This document shows, piece by piece, positions 1 to 8,900 of a DNA stretch of 47,899 bases. The notes under the pieces are model-generated. The model had not been told where the DNA came from and searched no databases. It saw only the letters and a program-made list of their open reading frames with translations. Each line of letters starts with the position of its first letter. The stretch's first letter is position 1. The stretch is taken from assembly GCA_903844135.1 (NCBI GenBank), contig CAIMSN010000021.1, positions 1 through 47,899 on the forward strand, written 5' to 3'. Made by a program: the position numbers and the translations under genes. Source of the DNA: an uncultured Rhodospirillales bacterium (GTDB lineage: Bacteria > Pseudomonadota > Alphaproteobacteria > Acetobacterales > Acetobacteraceae).

Positions 1-1
1 C

Positions 2-406
2 TCCGCCGGGATCAGGGTGCCGCGGGTGCTGGCGGCGATCGTCACCGCGTCGATCGGCTACGTGCTGGCGGTGGCCGGGGCAGGGCACTATGCCGATCTC
101 TACGCCAACTATCTGGTGGTGACGCTGTACTGGATCGCCCCTTGGATCGGCATCGTGCTGTCCGACTGGTATCTGGTGCGCGACCGGCGCGACGGCGCCG
201 ATCCGCCGGGCTGGACCACGGGGGCGACCATCTTCGTCGTCACCGCGGTGCTGACCATCGCCCTGTTCTCGGTCAGCGACCTCTATACCGGCCCGGTGGC
301 GCGGCTGCTCGGCGGGGCGGATATCGGCTACTATGTAGGCTTCGTCGCGGCGGCATTGTGGTATGCCGCCGCCCGCAAGACCCATCGAACTGGACGCGAC
401 TCATGA
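2..406 (+). CDS. NCS1-family nucleobase/cation permease, C-terminal part (5' end outside window)
   Basis: The gene is open from the left edge and ends at TGA 404-406, so only about the last 134 residues are seen. They hold about four hydrophobic segments. The stretch around YANYLVVTLYWIAPW followed by SDWYLVRDR resembles the C-terminal helices of NCS1 (purine/cytosine permease) transporters. These are inner-membrane symporters for nucleobases, allantoin, hydantoins or thiamine. The substrate cannot be told from this fragment. The stop codon overlaps the ATG of the next gene as ATGA, so the two are probably translationally coupled. Confidence 0.75.
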   Translation, partial: SAGIRVPRVLAAIVTASIGYVLAVAGAGHYADLYANYLVVTLYWIAPWIGIVLSDWYLVRDRRDGADPPGWTTGATIFVVTAVLTIALFSVSDLYTGPVARLLGGADIGYYVGFVAAALWYAAARKTHRTGRDS

Positions 407-666
407 CCGACCTGCCCGATCGCCTGGCGATCAATCCCAAGAGCCCGCATTTCGACGAGGCGCTGCTGGCGCGCGGCATCGGCATCCGCTTCAACGGGGT
501 CGAGAAGACCAACGTCGAGGAATATTGCGTCAGCGAAGGCTGGGTCAGGGTCGCGGTCGGCAAGACCATGGCGCGCGACGGCAGCCCGATGACCATGAAG
601 CTGCAGGGCAAGGTCGAACCCTACCTCCGCGACCAGGATGGAGCCGACCCCGCCGCCGACATCTGA
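403..666 (+). CDS. DUF3297 family protein
   Basis: This 87-residue protein starts at ATG 403, which overlaps the stop of the upstream permease (ATGA). It has the conserved core of the DUF3297 family: a PxSPHFDEALL stretch, then RGIGIRFNG, then TNVEEYCVSEGWVRVA. The family is small, probably cytosolic, common in proteobacteria and of unknown function. The last dozen residues are acidic and look disordered. The overlap suggests co-expression with the permease, but DUF3297 genes occur in many contexts, so a transport role is not implied. A longer open frame from 142 enters the permease gene and is not used. Confidence 0.85.
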   Translation: MTDLPDRLAINPKSPHFDEALLARGIGIRFNGVEKTNVEEYCVSEGWVRVAVGKTMARDGSPMTMKLQGKVEPYLRDQDGADPAADI

Positions 667-699
667 GCCGATATCTGATTTGCATCTGATCTGCCATGT

Positions 700-717
700 C
701 CGGGGAACCCTCCCCGG
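700..717. terminator. Possible terminator hairpin after the DUF3297 gene
   Basis: A perfect 7-bp inverted repeat, CCGGGGA / TCCCCGG with a 4-nt loop, lies 34 bases after the DUF3297 stop and 43 bases before the SDR start. No T-run follows it, so it could be a weak or Rho-assisted terminator, or simply a stable mRNA end. Confidence 0.35.
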
Positions 718-759
718 GGCCCGTCTCGTTCGTGCTCGCGACTGACAGGGAGAAACACG

Positions 760-1614
760 ATGGCGAGCCAACATGCACCGGTCTGGTTCATCAGCGGCTG
801 CTCGACCGGCTTCGGCCACGAGCTGGCCAAGCTGGTGCTGGCGCGCGGCTGGCGGGCGGTGGTCACGGCGCGCGACGCCGGCCGGGTCGCGGAGCTGGTG
901 CGGGGACATGAATCGACCGGCCTGGCGCTGTCGCTCGACGTGACCGATCAGGGCCAGATCGACAAGGCGGTGGCCGCGGCGAAGGAGAAGTTCGGCCGCA
1001 TCGACGTGCTGGTGAACAATGCCGGCTACGGCTACCTCTCCTCAGTCGAGGAGGGCGAGGAGACGGAAATCCGCGCCCAGTTCGACGCCAACGTGTTCGG
1101 CCTGTTCGCACTGACCCGCGCCGTGCTGCCGGTGATGCGGGCACAGAAATCCGGCCGCATCCTCAACATCACCTCGGTCGCCGGCCTGGTCGGGTTTCCA
1201 GGATCCGGCTACTACGCGGCCAGCAAGCATGCGGTCGAGGGCTGGTCGGACTCGCTGGCCGCCGAGGTCACGCCGCTCGGCATCCACGTCACCTGCGTCG
1301 AGCCCGGTCCGTTCCGCACCGACTGGGCGGGCCGCTCGATGAAGCAGACCGCGAACAGGATCGCCGACTATGCCGCGACCGCCGGCGCGCGGCTCAAGGC
1401 GACGTCCGAGAAGAGCGGCACCCAGGCCGGCGACCCGGTGCGTGCCGGACAGGCGATGATCGACCTCACCGAGACCGCCGAACCGCCGCGCCATATCGTG
1501 CTCGGCGCCTGGGGCCACGATGCGGTGCTGGAGCGGATGAAGCAGCGCGTCGCCGAGATCGAGGCCTGGCGCGACACGGCGCTGGCCACGGACTATCCCG
1601 AAAACGAGCGCTGA
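760..1614 (+). CDS. SDR-family NAD(P)-dependent oxidoreductase
   Basis: This 284-residue classical short-chain dehydrogenase/reductase is probably cytosolic. The Rossmann motif is at residues 13-19 (GCSTGFG) and the NNAG motif follows the fourth strand. The catalytic residues are Ser139, Tyr152 and Lys156 (YAASK). The length and the PGPFRTDW stretch after the active site match the uncharacterised SDR group often labelled oxidoreductase/retinol-dehydrogenase-like. The substrate is not predictable. An AGGGAG ribosome-binding site precedes ATG 760. It stands alone, convergent with ku. Confidence 0.9.
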   Translation: MASQHAPVWFISGCSTGFGHELAKLVLARGWRAVVTARDAGRVAELVRGHESTGLALSLDVTDQGQIDKAVAAAKEKFGRIDVLVNNAGYGYLSSVEEGEETEIRAQFDANVFGLFALTRAVLPVMRAQKSGRILNITSVAGLVGFPGSGYYAASKHAVEGWSDSLAAEVTPLGIHVTCVEPGPFRTDWAGRSMKQTANRIADYAATAGARLKATSEKSGTQAGDPVRAGQAMIDLTETAEPPRHIVLGAWGHDAVLERMKQRVAEIEAWRDTALATDYPENER

Positions 1615-1624
1615 TCCGGATCGG

Positions 1625-1653
1625 CGCGGCCTCGATCTCGCTCTGGGGCCGCG
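1625..1653. terminator. Possible bidirectional terminator between SDR gene and ku
   Basis: A 7-bp inverted repeat (CGCGGCC at 1625, GGCCGCG ending at 1653) fills the short gap between the convergent SDR and ku genes and abuts the ku stop codon. The loop is long (15 nt) and there is no T-tract, so support is modest. Confidence 0.3.
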
Positions 1654-2562
1654 TCAGGCGGCCTTCCCGGTGCCGCGTTTTTGCGCCTTTCCCTTGCCCG
1701 GGCGGGTTTCGGCCTTCGACGCGGCTTTCCGAGGCGTCGCCTTGGCCTTCGACCGTGTCTTGGCCTTCGGAGCGTTGTCTTCGCCGAGGCTCTTGCGCAG
1801 GGCGGCGACCAGGTCGACGACGTTGCCCGGTTCCTCCTCCGGCTCCGGCGCCGACAGATCCTCGCCGGCCAGCTTGGCGTCGATCACCGCGCGCAGCCTG
1901 GCTTCGTAGCGATCCTCCATGTCCGACGGATCGAACGCCTTGGTCTGGCGATCGACCAGTTGCACCGCGAGCGCCACCATCTCCCGGTCCGGCGGCGCGT
2001 CGGCGATGTCGGCGAACAGAGCGTCCGGCGCGGTGATCTCGCGGGTGTCGTGCAGCGTATGCAGGACGATGCCCTTGCCCATCGGCATCAGCGCCACGGC
2101 GCGTTCGCGGCGCGCAATCACCAGACGCGACAGAGCCACCCTGCCGGTCTCGGCGATCGCCGCGCGCAGCACCACGAACACGTCGTCGGCGGCGTCGCGC
2201 CCGCTGCCGTCCGGCACCAGATAGTAGCTGCTGTCGTAATAGACCGGATCGATCGCGTCGCTGCGGACGAACTTGTCGATCGACAGCACCGACGAGCTGT
2301 CGATCCTGGCCTTCTCGAAATCCGCGTCGTCGAGCAGGACGTAATGGTCCTTCTTGAACTCGAAGCCGCGCCGCAGATCCTTGCGCGACAGCTCGGCGTC
2401 GGTCTCGGAATCCTGGGTCACGGTCCGGATGCGGTTGCCGGTGTCGGGATTGATGAAGTGGAAATGCAGCGACTCGCCGGGCTGCCGCACGCTGTAGAGC
2501 GCCACCGGACAGGAGACCAGCGCCAGCCGCAACTGGCCGCGCCAGATCGGTCGGTCAGCCAT
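1654..2562 (-). CDS. ku: Non-homologous end-joining protein Ku
   Basis: This 302-residue bacterial Ku starts at ATG 2562 (MADRPIWRGQLRLALV). The N-terminal strands, the FEFKKDHYVLLDDADFE segment, and the IDKFV and YYDSSYYLVPD stretches are typical of the Ku core, which forms a homodimeric ring on double-strand DNA ends and recruits LigD. The core ends near residue 250. The last 50 residues are a Lys/Ala/Arg-rich tail, as in other bacterial Ku proteins, where it modulates DNA threading and LigD stimulation. The start overlaps the end of ligD by 8 bases, so the pair is one operon with ligD first. A longer frame to 2961 runs into ligD and is rejected. Confidence 0.97.
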   Translation of the reverse strand: MADRPIWRGQLRLALVSCPVALYSVRQPGESLHFHFINPDTGNRIRTVTQDSETDAELSRKDLRRGFEFKKDHYVLLDDADFEKARIDSSSVLSIDKFVRSDAIDPVYYDSSYYLVPDGSGRDAADDVFVVLRAAIAETGRVALSRLVIARRERAVALMPMGKGIVLHTLHDTREITAPDALFADIADAPPDREMVALAVQLVDRQTKAFDPSDMEDRYEARLRAVIDAKLAGEDLSAPEPEEEPGNVVDLVAALRKSLGEDNAPKAKTRSKAKATPRKAASKAETRPGKGKAQKRGTGKAA

Positions 2563-5137
2563 GCGTGCGCGCCTTTCCGGTCGGGCGCGGCACCGGGCCG
2601 TCGGGCAGGTCGCGCGCCGCATCGGCGAACCCTGCCCAGGGATCTGTCTTCTGTCGCGCGAGCCGGCCCGGCACCGTGCGCAGGGTGAAGGCGGCCGGAT
2701 CGAGCCTGCTCCCGACCTCGCGCCAGGCGAGCGGGGTGGCGACGCCGGCGCCGGGTCGCGCGCGCGGCGAGAACGAGGCGATCGCGGTGGCGCCGAGACC
2801 GTTGCGCAGCCAGTCGACCAGGATGCGCCCGCTGCGGTCCTTCTTGCGCGTGGTGGAGAGGTAGCGGTCCGGCGCCTCCGCTTCCATGGTCTCGGCGAAC
2901 GATCTGCACCAGGCGCGCACCGCGTCCCAGCCCGGTCCAGGGCGGATCGGCGCCAGCACATGCAGCCCCTTGCCGCCCGAGGTGCGGCAGAAGGCGGCGA
3001 GTCCGCGCTGCTCGAGCCGCGCCTTCACGTCCTTCGCGGCGTCGACGATCCGCGCCATCGACACGCCGTCGCCGGGATCGAGATCGAACACCAGCCGGTC
3101 GGCCAGCAACGGGTTGTTCAGGTCGGACCCCCAGCAATGCAGCTCGATCGCCGCGATCTGCGCCGCGGCGACCAGGCCGGACGCCGCCCCGCCAGCGTCG
3201 TCGATGGCGATGTAGGGCGCCCCGTCCGCCTCGCCTTCGCGCAGCGCGTCCGGCATGCCGCGTCCGAGATGCTTCTGGAAGAACGACTCGCCGCCGATGC
3301 CGTCCGGACAGCGCAGCAGCGCCAGCGGACGGTCGACGATTCCCGGTGCCGCACGATCGGCGACGCGCTGCCAGTATTCCGCCAGGTCGCGCTTGCTGAT
3401 CGCCGGGCCGGACGCATCCTGCGGCCAGAGCGCGCGATCGGGGTGGGTGAGGCGCTGGCCGCCGATCTCGTCCGCGCCGCGCTCGGATGTCCGCGACACC
3501 ACGATCGTGGTCCGCGCCTTGGTCGCGGTCCCGGCGGCGGTCGCCGTTGGGGCTCCCGCCGCGCCGATCTCGCGCCGCGCCGCCTCCTGGTCGGGGATCG
3601 CGCGCACCACCTCCTCCGCCGGCTTGTCCTCGCGCAGCCCCTGGAACGCGGCGTGGCGCAGCATGCCGCCGCCGGTGAAGCCGGCATGCTTGACCTCGAC
3701 CACCAGAGACGGCCGCACCCAGATCGTCTCCCGCGGCGGCGGCTCGACGCCGAGCAGCCGGTGCGGCCGATCGGCGGCCAGCGGCTTCATCCTCGCCGCC
3801 AGGTCGGTCAGGGTGCGCGCAGAGAAGCCGGTGCCGCAGCCGCCGACATAATGCAGCGCACCGGTTTCGTCATGAAAGCCGAGCTGCAGCGCGCCGAAGC
3901 CGCGGCGCGATCCCGCCGGCGGTGTCGCGCCGAGCACGACGAATTCCTCGCGGTTCTCGCATTTCACCTTCACCCAGTCCGGGCCGCGACCGCCGCGGTA
4001 GGGCGCATCGCGTTTCTTGCAGACGATCCCCTCCAGCCCCATCGCGCAGGCCTCGCGTTTCACCCGCGCGGCGTCGCTGTCGAGATGGTCGCTGAATCGC
4101 AGCACGGTCCTGGTCCGGCCGAGCACGGTCCGCAGCGCCGCACGCCGCTCGTGCAGCGCCGCGGGACGCAGATCGCGCCCGTCCAGATGCAGCAGGTCGA
4201 AGGCGTAATAGACCAGCCGGTCGGTCTTGCCGGACGAGAAGGCGGCCTGCAGCAGCGCGAAGCTCGACAGGCCCTTGCCGTCCAGCGCCACCAGCTCGCC
4301 GTCGAGCAGCAGCGTGTCCGGCGCCAGCGCGGCCACCGACGCGGCCAGGGACGGCACGCGCCTGGTCCAGTCCAGCCCGTTCCGGGTGATGATCCTGACC
4401 CGATCGCCCTGCTTGCGGCACAGGATGCGGTAGCCGTCGAACTTGATCTCGCTGATCCAGCCCCTGCCGGTGGGCGCCTCGGCGACGAGCTTCGCGAGTT
4501 GCGGCGCCTGCGCGTCTGGCAACGGGTCCTTATCGGGGGCCGGACGGCGCCTGCCGCGCAGGGCGGCGAGCGGCGTCGCATCGAGCGCGTCCGCATCCGC
4601 GCCGGCGCGTTCGTTGTCGTCGTGCTCCTTGATCAGCAGCCAGTTCTCGGCGGTCTCGCGCGGCTTCGGCTTGAGCCGGACCAGGACGAACCCGCCCTTC
4701 AGGCGTTCGCCCGACAGGGTGAATTTCAGCTCGCCTCGGGCCAACGCCCGTCCCGCATCCTTTTCCACCGGTCGCCAGGTGCCGCGGTCCCAGATCTGCA
4801 CGGTGCCGGCGCCGTAATTGCCTTTCGGGATGGTGCCCTCGAAGGTGGCGTATTCGACCGGGTGGTCCTCGACATGCACCGCCAGGCGCTTGTGCGACGG
4901 GTCCAGCGACGGTCCCTTGGGCACCGCCCAGCTCCACAGCGCGCCATCGTGCTCGAGCCGGAAATCCCAGTGCAGCGTGGAGGCGTGGTGCTTCTGCACC
5001 ACGAAGATCGGCGGCGCGGCGGATCCGCGGCGGGTTTTTTTGGACTCGTCCCCGGCGGGTTCCGGGGTGCGGTCGAAATCGCGCTTTTCGACGTAGCGTG
5101 CTGCGTTCTGCGCCGGGCCTGGTTTTCGCGTCGCCAT
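2555..5137 (-). CDS. ligD: Multifunctional ATP-dependent DNA ligase LigD (phosphoesterase-ligase-polymerase)
   Basis: This 860-residue protein has the domain order phosphoesterase, ligase, polymerase, as in Pseudomonas LigD. The 3'-phosphoesterase domain (about 35-190) has the QKHHASTLHWDFRLEHDG motif. The ligase domain (about 220-510) has nucleotidyl Lys232 in EIKFDGYR and a C-terminal motif EGIVCKKRDAPYRGGRGPDW. The primase-like polymerase domain (about 560-850) has catalytic Asp685 and Asp687 in FDLDPGD, and SGGKGLHV. With Ku it repairs double-strand breaks without a template, adding or trimming ribo- or deoxynucleotides and sealing. All catalytic motifs look intact. It is the first gene of the ligD-ku operon. 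Confidence 0.97.
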   Translation of the reverse strand: MATRKPGPAQNAARYVEKRDFDRTPEPAGDESKKTRRGSAAPPIFVVQKHHASTLHWDFRLEHDGALWSWAVPKGPSLDPSHKRLAVHVEDHPVEYATFEGTIPKGNYGAGTVQIWDRGTWRPVEKDAGRALARGELKFTLSGERLKGGFVLVRLKPKPRETAENWLLIKEHDDNERAGADADALDATPLAALRGRRRPAPDKDPLPDAQAPQLAKLVAEAPTGRGWISEIKFDGYRILCRKQGDRVRIITRNGLDWTRRVPSLAASVAALAPDTLLLDGELVALDGKGLSSFALLQAAFSSGKTDRLVYYAFDLLHLDGRDLRPAALHERRAALRTVLGRTRTVLRFSDHLDSDAARVKREACAMGLEGIVCKKRDAPYRGGRGPDWVKVKCENREEFVVLGATPPAGSRRGFGALQLGFHDETGALHYVGGCGTGFSARTLTDLAARMKPLAADRPHRLLGVEPPPRETIWVRPSLVVEVKHAGFTGGGMLRHAAFQGLREDKPAEEVVRAIPDQEAARREIGAAGAPTATAAGTATKARTTIVVSRTSERGADEIGGQRLTHPDRALWPQDASGPAISKRDLAEYWQRVADRAAPGIVDRPLALLRCPDGIGGESFFQKHLGRGMPDALREGEADGAPYIAIDDAGGAASGLVAAAQIAAIELHCWGSDLNNPLLADRLVFDLDPGDGVSMARIVDAAKDVKARLEQRGLAAFCRTSGGKGLHVLAPIRPGPGWDAVRAWCRSFAETMEAEAPDRYLSTTRKKDRSGRILVDWLRNGLGATAIASFSPRARPGAGVATPLAWREVGSRLDPAAFTLRTVPGRLARQKTDPWAGFADAARDLPDGPVPRPTGKARTHG

Positions 5138-5250
5138 ACGCGAAACGCAACGTTCACCCGTCCGGTCGGTTGCGAAGGTTGCATGCCGGGCGGTTCCGGG
5201 CAGAGTGTCGTCGAAACGCGCCTGAACCTCGCCTGCTCAAGGATGTCGTC

Positions 5251-7464
5251 TTGGACCATCAGCCGGAAAGCACCACGCCAGCAAGCACCCCGACCTCCGC
5301 TTCGGCCGAGCCGCCGCATGACGGCTATCCGGTCGGCGCCAGCGCGATCCTGGCCGAGCGCCGGCTGCATACGCTCAAGTTCGGCGACCTGTTCGGCGTG
5401 TTCGATCAGAACGGCAACATCCTGAACGGTCCGGGAATCGCCGACGGGCTGTACTGCCTCGACACACGGCATCTGTCCTCGCTGACGCTCACCATCTGCG
5501 GCCAGCCGCCGATCCTGCTGAGCGCGACCCTGCGCGAGAACAACGCCACCCTGTCCTGCGACCTGACCAACCCCGACCTGGTTCTGGACCCGCACAAGCT
5601 CGACCACGACCAACTGCACGTGCGCCGGACCCTGTTCCTGCGCCACCAGACCTCGTACGAGCGCATCCAGGTGCGCAACTACGACGTCGAGAGCCGCACA
5701 ATCACCGTCGAGGTCGGGTTCAGCGCGGATTTCGCCGATCTGTTCGAGGTGCGCGGCACCAGGCGGGCCAGGCGGGGCACGCTGCGCCCGCCGCAGATCG
5801 ACGGCGACACCGTGCTGCTCGCCTATGACGGGCTCGACGACCGGCGGCGCACCACCCGTCTCCGTTTCGCACCGCTTCCCGACAGCCTGACCGCGAACCG
5901 CGCGGTGTTCACCCTGGCGCTGAAGCCGGGCCAGAGGCAGTTGATCCATATCGAGGCGTCCTGCAATCCGGAGCGCGCGCCGGAACGGGGAGTCGCGGAA
6001 TCCTTCCTGTTCTCGCTGGTCGAGGCGCGTCGCGGCCTGCGCGTCTCGTCGGCCCGGGCGGCGGCGATCGCCAGCTCCAACGAGATCTTCAACGAGGCGA
6101 TCCGTCGCTGCATCTGCGACATCTACATGCTGCTGACCGAGAAGCCGGACGGGCCGTATCCTTATGCCGGGGTGCCCTGGTACAGCACGGCGTTCGGCCG
6201 CGACGCGATCATCACCGCGATGCAGATGCTTTGGCTCGACCCGTCGATCGCCCAGGGCGTGCTGGGCTACCTGGCCCGCCACCAGGCCGACCGTATCGAT
6301 CCGGTGGCCGATGCCGAGCCCGGCAAGATCCTGCACGAAGTGCGGCACGGCGAGATGGCCGAGCTCGGCGAAGTGCCGTTCCGGCATTATTACGGCAGCG
6401 TCGATTCCACTCCGCTGTTCGTGATGCTCGCCGGCGAATATCTCGAACGCTCCGGCGACGTCGCCACCGTGGCCAGGCTGTGGCCCAACATCGAGCGGGC
6501 GATCGGCTGGATCAACGATTACGGCGACCGCGACGATGACGGATTCGTCGAATATGGCCGGCGCAACGAGAACGGCCTGGTCAATCAGGGCTGGAAGGAC
6601 AGTTTCGATTCGATCTTCCATGCCGACGGAGCGCTGGCGGAAGGACCGATCGCGCTGTGCGAGGTGCAGGGCTACGTCTATGCCGCCAAGCGCGCGGCGG
6701 CTTCGATCGCCACCAGGATCGGCCACAGCGCCTTCGCCGAGCGGATGAACGCGGAGGCCGACCGGCTGCGCGTCTCGTTCAACACCGCGTTCTGGATCGA
6801 GGATCTCGGCACCTACGCGATCGCGCTCGACGGCCAGAAGCGTCCCTGCGCGATCCGCTCGTCCAATGCCGGCCACCTGCTGATGACCGGGATCGTCCCG
6901 CAGGACCGCGCCGCGCGCATCGTCGCCGGCCTGATGGGCCGCAACTTCTTCTCCGGCTGGGGTATCCGCACCATCCCGGTCGGCGAGGCGCGCTACAATC
7001 CGATGGCCTACCATAACGGCTCGGTCTGGCCGCACGACAACGCCCTGATCGCGCTCGGCTTCGCGCGCAGCGGATTCAAGGACGATGCGGCACGCGTGTT
7101 CGACGGGCTGTTCGATGCGGCGCTCTATGCCGATTTGCGTCGTCTGCCGGAACTGTTCTGCGGCTTCGCCCGGCAGCGCGGCGAGGGCCCGGTGCGCTAT
7201 CCGGTGGCGTGCAGTCCGCAGGCCTGGGCGGCGGCGACCATTCCGTCGCTGATGCAGGCGGCGCTGGGGATCCGGTTCGATCCGTTCACCGTCACGGTGC
7301 ATTTCGAGCGGCCGCGCCTGCCGAGCTTCCTGGACGAGGTGACGCTCTACAATTTGTCGGTCGGCGGCGCCAAGGTGACGGTGCATCTGCAGCGGGTCGG
7401 CACCGAGGTGGCGCTGAACGTGATCGAGCGGCACGGTCCGATCAAGGTTCAACTGACGAGCTGA
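5251..7464 (+). CDS. Glycogen-debranching-type amylo-alpha-1,6-glucosidase family protein
   Basis: This is about 737 residues from a TTG start at 5251, chosen because AAGGA sits 7 nt upstream. The open frame continues up to 5098 but that part lies inside ligD on the other strand. Residues 30-220 match the N-terminal bis-domain of bacterial glycogen-debranching-like proteins (FGVFDQNGNI, LYCLDTRHLSSL). From about 300 an (alpha/alpha)6-barrel begins (PYAGVPWYSTAFGRDAIITA, GWKDSFDSI, NGSVWPHDNALIA). The family acts on alpha-glucan branches or related oligosaccharides. The substrate is uncertain, because many members sit outside glycogen operons, as here. No signal peptide is seen. Divergent from ligD. 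Confidence 0.85.
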   Translation: MDHQPESTTPASTPTSASAEPPHDGYPVGASAILAERRLHTLKFGDLFGVFDQNGNILNGPGIADGLYCLDTRHLSSLTLTICGQPPILLSATLRENNATLSCDLTNPDLVLDPHKLDHDQLHVRRTLFLRHQTSYERIQVRNYDVESRTITVEVGFSADFADLFEVRGTRRARRGTLRPPQIDGDTVLLAYDGLDDRRRTTRLRFAPLPDSLTANRAVFTLALKPGQRQLIHIEASCNPERAPERGVAESFLFSLVEARRGLRVSSARAAAIASSNEIFNEAIRRCICDIYMLLTEKPDGPYPYAGVPWYSTAFGRDAIITAMQMLWLDPSIAQGVLGYLARHQADRIDPVADAEPGKILHEVRHGEMAELGEVPFRHYYGSVDSTPLFVMLAGEYLERSGDVATVARLWPNIERAIGWINDYGDRDDDGFVEYGRRNENGLVNQGWKDSFDSIFHADGALAEGPIALCEVQGYVYAAKRAAASIATRIGHSAFAERMNAEADRLRVSFNTAFWIEDLGTYAIALDGQKRPCAIRSSNAGHLLMTGIVPQDRAARIVAGLMGRNFFSGWGIRTIPVGEARYNPMAYHNGSVWPHDNALIALGFARSGFKDDAARVFDGLFDAALYADLRRLPELFCGFARQRGEGPVRYPVACSPQAWAAATIPSLMQAALGIRFDPFTVTVHFERPRLPSFLDEVTLYNLSVGGAKVTVHLQRVGTEVALNVIERHGPIKVQLTS

Positions 7465-7557
7465 AATCTCTGGCGCCGGCGCGCTGTCGTTGTATCGTGA
7501 CGTCCCGGTGCCAAGCCGGGAACAAGCGCGCAACAAGGCGCGCACAGGGGCCAGGCA

Positions 7558-7986
7558 ATGACCATCGCATCCATCCTCGCGTCCAAGAGCAAGTCGACCA
7601 TCTCCGTCCAGGCCGGGACGACGATCTCGGAAGTCACCCAGATCCTCTACAAGAACAATATCGGCGCCGTGCTGGTGATGCGCGGCAAGGAGCTGATCGG
7701 CTTCCTGTCCGATCGCGGCATCACCCGGGCGATGGCGCAGAACCCGGGCGGGGTGCGGGCGATGCCGGCCGAGGCGGCGATGCGGCCCCGGCAGTTCGAG
7801 ACCACGCCGTCGGCCAGCATCGAGAGCGCCATGCGGCTGATGACCGACAACAAGGTGCGCTATCTGCCGGTGTTCGAGGACGAGGTGCTGGTCGGCATCG
7901 TCAGCGTCGGCGACGTGGTGAAGGCGCTGCTCGACCGGCAGACCGCGGCGGTCGAACACATGACGGCCTATATCGGTCAGAGCTAG
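7558..7986 (+). CDS. Two-CBS-domain protein
   Basis: This 142-residue protein consists almost entirely of two CBS domains (about 8-65 and 75-135). Such pairs bind adenine nucleotides such as AMP, ATP or NADH and usually act as cytosolic energy or redox sensors. Key stretches are TTISEVTQILYKNNIGAVLV, FLSDRGITRAMAQ and KVRYLPVFEDEVLVGIVSVGDVVKALL. It closely resembles stand-alone CBS proteins common in alphaproteobacteria. It follows the debranching-type gene by 93 bases in the same direction and may be co-transcribed, but no function can be assigned from context. Confidence 0.9.
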   Translation: MTIASILASKSKSTISVQAGTTISEVTQILYKNNIGAVLVMRGKELIGFLSDRGITRAMAQNPGGVRAMPAEAAMRPRQFETTPSASIESAMRLMTDNKVRYLPVFEDEVLVGIVSVGDVVKALLDRQTAAVEHMTAYIGQS

Positions 7987-8041
7987 ACCGTCGCGGCGAC
8001 CAGAGCAGCCGCATGAAACGACGCAGGCTGGAGGGCAGGCC

Positions 8042-8896
8042 TCAGAGCGCCGGCGGGGCGCCTGCGTTGTAGCGGTCCATGATCTCGTCGACCGGGCCGT
8101 CGGCGACGATATGGCCGGATTCCAGCCACAGCAGCCGCGTGCACCAATGCTGCAGCACGCCGGGCATGTGCGAGGTCAGCACCAGGATCTCGGCGCCGCG
8201 CACCACCGTCTCCAGCCTGGCATGCGCCTTGTCGCGGAACTTGGAATCGCCGGCCATGAACCACTCGTCCATCAGCAGCACCTGCGGCGCGATCGCGGTG
8301 GCCAGTCCGAAGCCGAGCCTGACCACCATGCCGGACGAATACAGCCTGACCGGCAGCTCCATGAACGGCCCGAGCGCCGCGAATGCCTCGACATCCTCCT
8401 CCAGCGCGGCGATGCCGGAGGCGGACAGCCCGACATAGCGGCCGCGCAGGGTGATGTTCTCGCGTCCGGTCAGGTCAAGGTTCATGCCGAAATTGGTGTC
8501 GAGCAGCGTGTTGATGGTGCCGCCGACATGGATGCGCCCGGCGACCGGCTCGTAGATGCCGCCCAGCACCCGCAGCAGGCTCGACTTGCCGGCGCCGTTG
8601 CGGCCGACGATGCCGAGCCGCTCGCCCGACTTCACCTGGAAATTGAGATGCCGCAGCGCCTGTACCACCACGCGCCTGGTCTTTTCCGGGCCGTCATTCT
8701 CGCCGCCGGACCGGCCGAGCTGCCCGCCGACCCGGTTCGTCACGCTCGACAGCACGGTCTTCTTCAGCGACCGGGCGCCGCCATGGTAGAGCGGGAAATC
8801 CAGCGACAGATCCTGCACGTCGATGAAGGCGCCGCCGCGGACCGGCGCCTGGCCGTCCGCATGCGCCCGGTCCAGATCGCCCTGGTGCAGTTCCAT
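8042..8896 (-). CDS. Polysaccharide-export-type ABC transporter ATP-binding protein (Wzt/KpsT-like)
   Basis: This 284-residue ABC ATPase has Walker A GRNGAGKS at 98-105, signature YSSGM and Walker B VLLMDEWF. The unusual signature and the N-terminal segment before Walker A (FPLYHGG then SLKKTVL) are typical of Wzt/KpsT/TagH exporters of polysaccharide, O-antigen or teichoic-acid type. It lacks the extra C-terminal carbohydrate-binding domain of long Wzt proteins, so it is the short, KpsT-like type. It lies 4 bases after the permease gene, forming a two-gene operon. No glycosyltransferase or sugar-nucleotide gene is nearby, so the cargo is unknown. Confidence 0.88.
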   Translation of the reverse strand: MELHQGDLDRAHADGQAPVRGGAFIDVQDLSLDFPLYHGGARSLKKTVLSSVTNRVGGQLGRSGGENDGPEKTRRVVVQALRHLNFQVKSGERLGIVGRNGAGKSSLLRVLGGIYEPVAGRIHVGGTINTLLDTNFGMNLDLTGRENITLRGRYVGLSASGIAALEEDVEAFAALGPFMELPVRLYSSGMVVRLGFGLATAIAPQVLLMDEWFMAGDSKFRDKAHARLETVVRGAEILVLTSHMPGVLQHWCTRLLWLESGHIVADGPVDEIMDRYNAGAPPAL

Positions 8897-8900
8897 CGTC

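Noticed and set aside
660-695. Short ATCTGA repeats after the DUF3297 gene
   Set aside because: Three hexamer copies at irregular spacing in 36 bases are not enough to call a functional repeat.
2561-5425. A 2.9-kb open frame on the plus strand opposite ligD
   Set aside because: The product is Arg/Ala/Gln-rich and without motifs, while ligD on the minus strand has three intact catalytic domains.
4726-7959. A 3.2-kb open frame on the minus strand across ligD and the debranching-type gene
   Set aside because: It is antisense to two genes with clear families. Its product is His/Arg/Gly/Asp-rich with no domain, as expected of GC-rich shadow frames.
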